From an uncultured Chloroflexota bacterium (lineage in GTDB: Bacteria > Chloroflexota > Dehalococcoidia > CAUJGQ01): a DNA stretch of 24,587 nt. Shown here piece after piece: positions 22,816-24,587 of this stretch (the stretch's first letter is position 1; every line of letters begins with the position of its first letter). The stretch spans positions 1-24,587 of the forward strand of contig CALFMN010000153.1 in NCBI GenBank assembly GCA_937879875.1, in the 5' to 3' direction. The position numbers and the translations under genes are program-made. Under the pieces are notes generated by a model, which saw only the letters and a list, made by a program, of their open reading frames with translations, searched no databases and had not been told where the DNA came from.

Positions 22816-23201
22816 CGCGTGGTTTTCCTGCTGCGAGGCAGAGGAGCACACGCTCGTCGCATCAGCCCCGTACCGACCGCGGACCGCGCTGACGGGAACG
22901 ATGGCCATCCTGGCGCAAAGCCCGCCGAGCGGTCCCTCGGCATCGCAAGTGGAGCAACTGGCAGGCGCCGGGGCGGCTTTTCGCCGACCGGCGCCTGGTC
23001 GATCGCTACGGGCCTCCGCTCGCTCACGGCGCGAAGTGGTAGGCGTAGGCGTACGTGCCGCCGGTCGTCGGCATGGTCTGCGTAACCTGGAAGCTCCCCC
23101 GCCATGCAGGCGGGCATTCTTAACCGTTCGTTCCCTTGTCGACCCTTCCGGCCAAGCATAGGCTACACAGCACCAGACCTGCTCGTCCCCGGAGGCCCGC
23201 C
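22816..23201. other. Gene-poor spacer with a promoter for the LuxR-type regulator
   Basis: No intact gene is visible. It holds a short coding-like relic on the minus strand (listed separately). A + strand promoter TTGTCG (23136-23141), 17-nt spacer, TAGGCT (23159-23164) lies about 35 nt before the next start. Open frames across the rest are unsupported. Confidence 0.45.
23024..23095 (-). pseudogene. Possible C-terminal relic of a lost gene
   Basis: Read on the minus strand, 23 codons ending in TGA (23026-23024) give SFQVTQTMPTTGG followed by TYAYAYHFAP. Nearly every third position is G or C, which fits coding use here, and the peptide is less arginine-rich than shadow frames. No start or upstream domain is found in the 200 nt before it. 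Family not recognised; may be chance. Confidence 0.25.
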
Positions 23202-23831
23202 GTGGCGGATCGTACCGTTCTCCTCGTGCGCTCCCCAGGCTTCGGCTGGGACGGTCTGCGCCGTAGCCTACAGAATCTGCCAGAACTTGAGATCGTGGGG
23301 GACACGCGGGTCGCCGCCGAGGCGCTCGCGCTGGCGACACAACTGCATCCCAGTCTGATTCTCACCGGCTCGCGCGTTGACGGTCAGCCCGTGCTGCCGC
23401 TGCTTCGCATCATCCGAGAGCGCAGTCCCGACAGCCGCCTGGTAGTGATCGTCGGGCGTGAGACTGAACTGGAGCCGGCCGCGCTCCTTGCCTTGCGCGG
23501 ACTGGCGGTAGAGGCGCAACTCCTGTGGAGCGATCTGGCGCCAGAAAGCCTGCGCCGCTGCGTGCAGGAGCCGCCACTGCGGCCACCAGAGCTGACAGCA
23601 GACGAGCGAGCGGTGCTCCGAGGCGTGGCGCAAGGCCTGACCCATGCGGAGATCGCCGAGACCGCCTCGGTCAGCGAGCGGACGGTGGAGCGAGTCATCA
23701 ACCGGCTGGAAGAGAAGTTCGGGGTGTCTGCCCCAACCACGCTCGTCGCGAAGGCGGCGCTGCTGGGCCTCGTACCCTGGGACTGGGTGGCACAATCCCC
23801 GCAGAACGGCAACATGCCGCCACCAAATTGA
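23202..23831 (+). CDS. LuxR/NarL-type regulator with degenerate receiver
   Basis: A 209-residue protein laid out like NarL regulators. The first ~115 residues align with a receiver (RTVLLVRSPGFGWDGLRRSL onward), but all phosphorylation residues are replaced: the acidic pair is RS, the acceptor Asp in LILTGSRVDG is Thr, and the Lys near residue 105 is not seen. The C-terminal LuxR helix-turn-helix is good: LTADERAVLRGVAQGLTHAE, then VSERTVERVINRLEEKFGV. It is likely phosphorylation-independent. GTG 23202 has GGAGG 6 nt upstream and a promoter at 23136-23164. No partner kinase is adjacent. Confidence 0.85.
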   Translation: MADRTVLLVRSPGFGWDGLRRSLQNLPELEIVGDTRVAAEALALATQLHPSLILTGSRVDGQPVLPLLRIIRERSPDSRLVVIVGRETELEPAALLALRGLAVEAQLLWSDLAPESLRRCVQEPPLRPPELTADERAVLRGVAQGLTHAEIAETASVSERTVERVINRLEEKFGVSAPTTLVAKAALLGLVPWDWVAQSPQNGNMPPPN

Positions 23832-23871
23832 CGGAATCTCCCCTTGGCGGCCAGGAGCGAGAGACTGGACA

Positions 23872-23937
23872 ATGACTACGCGCATCGCACTCGAAGAGTG
23901 TATCTACCACCGACAGCAGGTGCTACGCAGATCCTGA
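23872..23937 (+). pseudogene. Possible start of an amidohydrolase-like gene, truncated
   Basis: ATG 23872 follows a purine-rich AGGAGCGAGAGA tract and encodes 21 residues beginning MTTRIALEE before TGA 23935-23937. Many amidohydrolase-2 proteins begin with RIALEEHF; here CIYHRQQ follows instead, so the gene would be broken just after its first codons. Composition becomes less GC-rich right after. The match is very short. Confidence 0.3.
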
Positions 23938-23986
23938 CCTCTCAATTAGAACACCTGGGTGAATATTTTAGGTAGAGGCAATAACA

Positions 23987-24219
23987 ATGCTTCTCGAGTT
24001 GATTCAGCTCTTCTTCGGCTATCTTTTCCTCAACACTGGACTTGAGAAGCTTCTTCATCCCGGCCACGCTGCCGCAGCCGTCGATGGTCTGCTACCGAAT
24101 CTGCACAGTCTAGCCAAGCCCTTTGGCCGCTTACTCATCGTCATTGAACTAGGGATGAACTAGGGATGGCTGTAGCCCTATTGATTCGACTGTTCGCCCT
24201 CTTAGAGCCTATACAATAA
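23987..24219 (+). pseudogene. Broken MauE/DoxX-like membrane protein gene
   Basis: ATG 23987 (AGAGG upstream) opens MLLELIQLFFGYLFLNTGLE, KLLHPGHAAAAVDGLLPN, LAKPFGRLLIVIELGMN and stops at TAG 24161-24163 (58 residues). The pattern of a first helix, K/HP-x2-A and P-x-GRLL-x3-E resembles the MauE/DoxX family. An 11-nt unit GAACTAGGGAT is present twice in tandem (24146-24156, 24157-24167). With one copy removed the frame continues GMAVALLIRLFALLEPIQ to TAA 24217-24219, just before the element at 24221. Even so it is half the usual length, so it is a pseudogene. GC content is lower than its neighbours. Confidence 0.6.
24146..24167 (+). repeat. 11-bp tandem duplication that breaks the MauE-like frame
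   Basis: GAACTAGGGAT occurs twice in direct tandem. Because 11 is not a multiple of three, it shifts the frame and produces an immediate TAG. A slippage event is the simplest cause. Confidence 0.85.
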
Positions 24220-24220
24220 T

Positions 24221-24345
24221 CTAAGCAGGTAGCCCAGGTTAAGGTGCACCTTTTCTGATGTCCGGTCAGCGACCCACATCCACGCCTGTGAGCCTTATGG
24301 ACCACGGCCTCGAAAAGTGCACTTCAACTGAGGCCACCTGCTTAG
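24221..24345. mobile_element. 125-bp MITE-like element with long imperfect terminal inverted repeats
   Basis: The left end CTAAGCAGGTAGCCCAGG.. and the right end ..GGCCACCTGCTTAG are inverted repeats of about 34 bp, with GTGCAC conserved inside both (24242-24247 region and its mirror). Each outer end contains TA, so a TA target duplication, as used by IS630/Tc1-type elements, is possible. There is no coding capacity. It directly follows the broken MauE-like gene. Confidence 0.6.
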
Positions 24346-24392
24346 CATCTTGTCATTATGAATAGCTGCGGAGAGCGTGAGCAGCGGAGGGC

Positions 24393-24536
24393 ATGATGAG
24401 CCCAAGCCGGCCATCGTGGGCATTGCCCGAGGAATGGCGGCAGCTCATGGAGCCGCGTCTGCCCGTCTTGAATGCGCAGCGCGGTCGGCCACGCCGCGTC
24501 GATTTGCAGCGGATTGCCGCCGGGATCTGCTTCTGT
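24393..24536 (+). pseudogene. N-terminus of an IS5-family transposase, interrupted
   Basis: ATG 24393/24396, with GGAGG just upstream, encodes MMSPSRPSWALPEEWRQLME, PRLPVLNAQRGRPRRVDLQR and IAAGICF. This matches the DUF4096-type N-terminus of IS5-family transposases (L-x-EEW-x3-EP-LP, GRPRRVDLRR). The native sequence ends after about 47 residues, exactly where TGTTGATTCCG, an IS21-type end, begins; the TGA at 24537-24539 belongs to the insertion. The DDE catalytic domain is absent from the window. Confidence 0.75.
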
Positions 24537-24587
24537 TGATTCCGTCTGAAAACTGACCCACCTTCCGCCGGAAACCTGACCCGTCTC
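24534..24587. mobile_element. End of an IS21-family element, continuing past the window
   Basis: TGTTGATTCCGTCTGAAAAC followed by TGACCCACC, then GGAAACCTGACCC, resembles IS21-family termini: a TG start and repeated GAAAnCTGACCC motifs that act as multiple transposase-binding sites. Two motif copies are visible before the window ends. istA/istB are not in view. Confidence 0.65.

Noticed and set aside
24393..24539. The TGA at 24537 as a second recoded selenocysteine codon
   Set aside because: It lies at the boundary with an IS21-type end and no SECIS-like hairpin or family motif is present; it is an insertion artefact.
1..24587. CRISPR array
   Set aside because: No direct repeats of 25-40 nt with regular spacers were seen; the only regular arrays have a 7-nt period.
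1..24587. tRNA or rRNA genes
   Set aside because: No GTTCGAATC-type T-arm with matching acceptor stem or rRNA-like stretch was recognised on either strand.

Overview
The window is GC-rich, compact, bacterial chromosomal DNA. Its gene content (three luciferase-like flavin/F420 oxidoreductases, a thiolase/DUF35 pair, an S9 peptidase, an OtrA/TetM-like GTPase, a UGSC-family protein, many GTG starts, short palindromic and heptamer repeats between genes) suggests a soil or sediment Chloroflexota or a similar high-GC lineage. That placement is inference; there is no rRNA or other phylogenetic marker here.

Layout. 479-2081 (+) is a two-gene thiolase-like/DUF35 unit. It is followed by GC-rich debris holding an eroded IS110-type transposase end. 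2952-7194 (-) holds an alpha/beta hydrolase, then an S9 peptidase overlapping an LLM oxidoreductase. 7195-7980 is gene-free and contains a large palindromic repeat and a possible long 5' leader for the second LLM gene (7981-9387, +). 9576-10460 (-) is a fluoride-response unit: fluoride riboswitch with terminator, then crcB, then a DUF190 gene. 10594-13593 (-) carries a phosphotransferase and a ribosomal-protection-type GTPase, each with a related 80-bp palindromic element directly 5' of it. 14086-15198 (+) is the third LLM gene, convergent with a UGSC-family gene whose in-frame TGA is followed by a good bacterial SECIS hairpin, so it is best read as one 193-residue selenoprotein. Its upstream neighbour is a conserved cysteine-rich protein of unknown function.

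17107-22815 is a regulated extracytoplasmic electron-transfer locus. A two-component system (-) diverges from four genes (+): an FMN-binding protein with an SGAT flavinylation motif, the flavin transferase ApbE, an RnfD/NqrB-like membrane protein and a four-helix cytochrome b. The shared intergenic region carries two mirror-image pairs of 11-bp-spaced ATGAAG/CTTCAT hexamers, each 8 nt from a -10-like box, which is a plausible operator for the response regulator.

22816-24587 is the accessory end: a LuxR-type regulator with a degenerate receiver, gene fragments, a MauE/DoxX-like pseudogene broken by an 11-bp tandem duplication, a 125-bp inverted-repeat element, and an IS5-type transposase start interrupted by what looks like the end of an IS21-family element running off the window.

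The strongest candidates for new biology are the UGSC selenoprotein with its partner gene, the paired 80-bp elements in front of two resistance-type genes, and the divergent operator of the flavin electron-transfer operon. Degenerate heptamer repeats that have grown into two coding sequences are also unusual.
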